Source: Flavobacteriaceae bacterium (lineage in GTDB: Bacteria > Bacteroidota > Bacteroidia > Flavobacteriales > Flavobacteriaceae). Taken from it: DNA of 6,410 bases. The position numbers and the translations under genes are program-made. Positions 5,345-6,410 of the stretch are shown in pieces (position 1 is the stretch's first letter; every line of letters begins with the position of its first letter). Where the stretch lies: NCBI GenBank assembly GCA_002695445.1, contig NZOY01000090.1, positions 4,021 through 10,430 of the forward strand, read 5' to 3'. A model generated the notes under the pieces. It searched no databases. It had not been told where the DNA came from and worked only from the letters and a program-made list of their open reading frames with translations.

Positions 5345-6410
5345 ATGAAATTCTTTTTAAAGTTAGGTTTTATAGGTTTGCTTTTTTCTCAAGGTTTTTG
5401 GGGTAATGAGTGGCCAATGCCAAAAATAGAATACAAACCAAAGACATATGTTTGTTATAAAACACCCTCTCCAATCAAAATGGATGGGAAATTAGATGAT
5501 GAAGCATGGAAAACTGCCACTTGGACGGACTTATTTGTTGATATTGAGGGAAGATTAAAACCAAAACCCTTTTTTGATACGAAGCTTAAAATGCTCTGGG
5601 ATGATCAATTTTTTTATTTTGGTGTTGATATGGAAGAGCCTCATGTTTGGGCCAAGCTAAGGCAACGGGATACGGTTATCTTCAAAGATAATGATTTTGA
5701 AATATTCCTAGATCCTGATGGAGATACACATAATTATTATGAATTAGAAGTAAACGCCTTTGAAACAGAATGGGACTTACTGTTATTAAAACCATATCAT
5801 AATGCAGATAAAGTTGCTGTTGATTCTTGGGATATCCCTGGTTTGATAACCAAAGTGTTTGTAGATGGAACTCTAAATGATCCTAGCGATAGAGATAGAG
5901 GTTGGAGTGTTGAAATAGCAATCCCCTGGAAAGCATTAATCAATAATTATCGATCAAATAATCCTCCTAAGGAGGGCGAGCAATGGAAAGTGAATTTCTC
6001 TCGTGTCCAATGGGATGTAGATATTATTGATGGAAAATATATCAAAACAGATTCACCTGAATATAATTGGGTTTGGTCTCCTCAAGGTTTAATATACATG
6101 CATACTCCAGAAACTTGGGGATTAGTTCAGTTCACCAATGAAGTATCAACAAACAAAAGTATAAGGTTTAATAGAGATAATTTCGATATGTCTAAATGGG
6201 CATTAAGAAATTTATGGTATCGACAGTCTAATTACTTTTTAAACCACAATAGATACACAGACTCAATAAAAAAGTTAGGTTTAGACACTAAGCCTGTTCC
6301 AGGGGTCAATTGGCCGCCATCAATATTGATAACACCTTCTGGATGGGAAGCACATTTACAACATAATAATCAAAAGATAATCATTCGGAAAGATGGTAAG
6401 GTTTGGGTTG
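5345..6410 (+). CDS. Exported CBM9-like carbohydrate-binding protein, 3' partial
   Basis: The frame starts at ATG 5345, preceded by GGGGA at 5333-5337, and stays open for 355 codons to the right edge. Residues 1 to about 17-20 form a signal peptide (MKFFLKLGFIGLLFSQG), with no lipobox cysteine. Residues about 36-263 match the family 9 carbohydrate-binding fold: the opening IKMDGKLDDEAW (44-55), the strand KLKMLWDDQFFYFGVDMEEPHVW (split around 80-102), DNDFEIFLDPDGD (115-127), the strand GWSVEIAIPWKAL (186-198), NFSRVQW (217-223) and the closing WSPQGLIYMHTPETWGLVQF (244-263). Known CBM9 modules bind glycans, in the Thermotoga xylanase at reducing ends. Residues 264-355 are a further region of unassigned function, also seen after this domain in stand-alone Bacteroidetes homologues as far as I recall. 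The gene probably ends soon after the edge. It follows the esterase-like gene by 28 bases on the same strand, so it is the third operon gene. It likely binds the polymer or its fragments outside the cytoplasm; no enzymatic domain is visible. Confidence 0.88.
   Translation, partial: MKFFLKLGFIGLLFSQGFWGNEWPMPKIEYKPKTYVCYKTPSPIKMDGKLDDEAWKTATWTDLFVDIEGRLKPKPFFDTKLKMLWDDQFFYFGVDMEEPHVWAKLRQRDTVIFKDNDFEIFLDPDGDTHNYYELEVNAFETEWDLLLLKPYHNADKVAVDSWDIPGLITKVFVDGTLNDPSDRDRGWSVEIAIPWKALINNYRSNNPPKEGEQWKVNFSRVQWDVDIIDGKYIKTDSPEYNWVWSPQGLIYMHTPETWGLVQFTNEVSTNKSIRFNRDNFDMSKWALRNLWYRQSNYFLNHNRYTDSIKKLGLDTKPVPGVNWPPSILITPSGWEAHLQHNNQKIIIRKDGKVWV

Noticed and set aside
1..6410. CRISPR array, tRNA, rRNA, insertion sequence, phage or retron-like element
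   Set aside because: I saw no regularly spaced repeats, no cloverleaf or rRNA-like sequence, no transposase or reverse transcriptase motif, and no terminal inverted repeats with target duplications.

Overview
The window is AT-rich bacterial DNA with tightly packed genes. It is most compatible with a member of the FCB group, such as a marine Marinimicrobia (SAR406)-like or Ignavibacteria-like lineage. The main clue is the C-terminal sorting domain of the 177-1958 protein, with the motif NYPNPFNPSTEI and the ending TGLYFYTL...FTKKMALMK. This is a type IX secretion (T9SS) / FlgD-like cargo tail common in those phyla. The assignment is an inference from motif style and composition; no ribosomal or other taxonomic marker is present.

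Layout: (1) At 1-89, minus strand, is the beginning of a lipoprotein gene that runs off the left edge; only its signal peptide and lipobox are visible. (2) At 121-146 is a strong intrinsic terminator for the next minus-strand gene, preceded by a perfect 22-bp palindrome that overlaps that gene's stop codon. (3) At 177-1958, minus strand, is a secreted parallel beta-helix protein with a signal peptide and a T9SS sorting domain. (4) At 1959-2173 is a very AT-rich divergent intergenic region with a 12-bp direct repeat and a 37-bp interrupted palindrome whose arms carry outward-facing TTGAGA hexamers. It is the best candidate for a shared operator/promoter. (5) At 2174-6410, plus strand, is a compact operon: a GH2 beta-mannosidase without signal peptide, an SGNH/GDSL hydrolase without signal peptide whose Shine-Dalgarno overlaps the upstream stop codon, and an exported CBM9-like protein cut by the right edge.

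How the genes may work together: the operon looks like part of a polysaccharide-use locus for beta-mannose-containing and probably acylated glycans. The two cytosolic enzymes would remove ester groups and non-reducing-end mannose from imported oligosaccharides. The exported CBM9-like protein and the divergently transcribed T9SS-exported beta-helix protein would act outside the cytoplasm on the polymer. The substrate link is inferred from gene order and family knowledge. No transporter, TonB receptor or regulator gene is in the window. I see a plausible but not radically new system. The least conventional signals are the symmetric intergenic palindrome, the mixed translation-initiation signals, and the lysine-depleted beta-helix protein.
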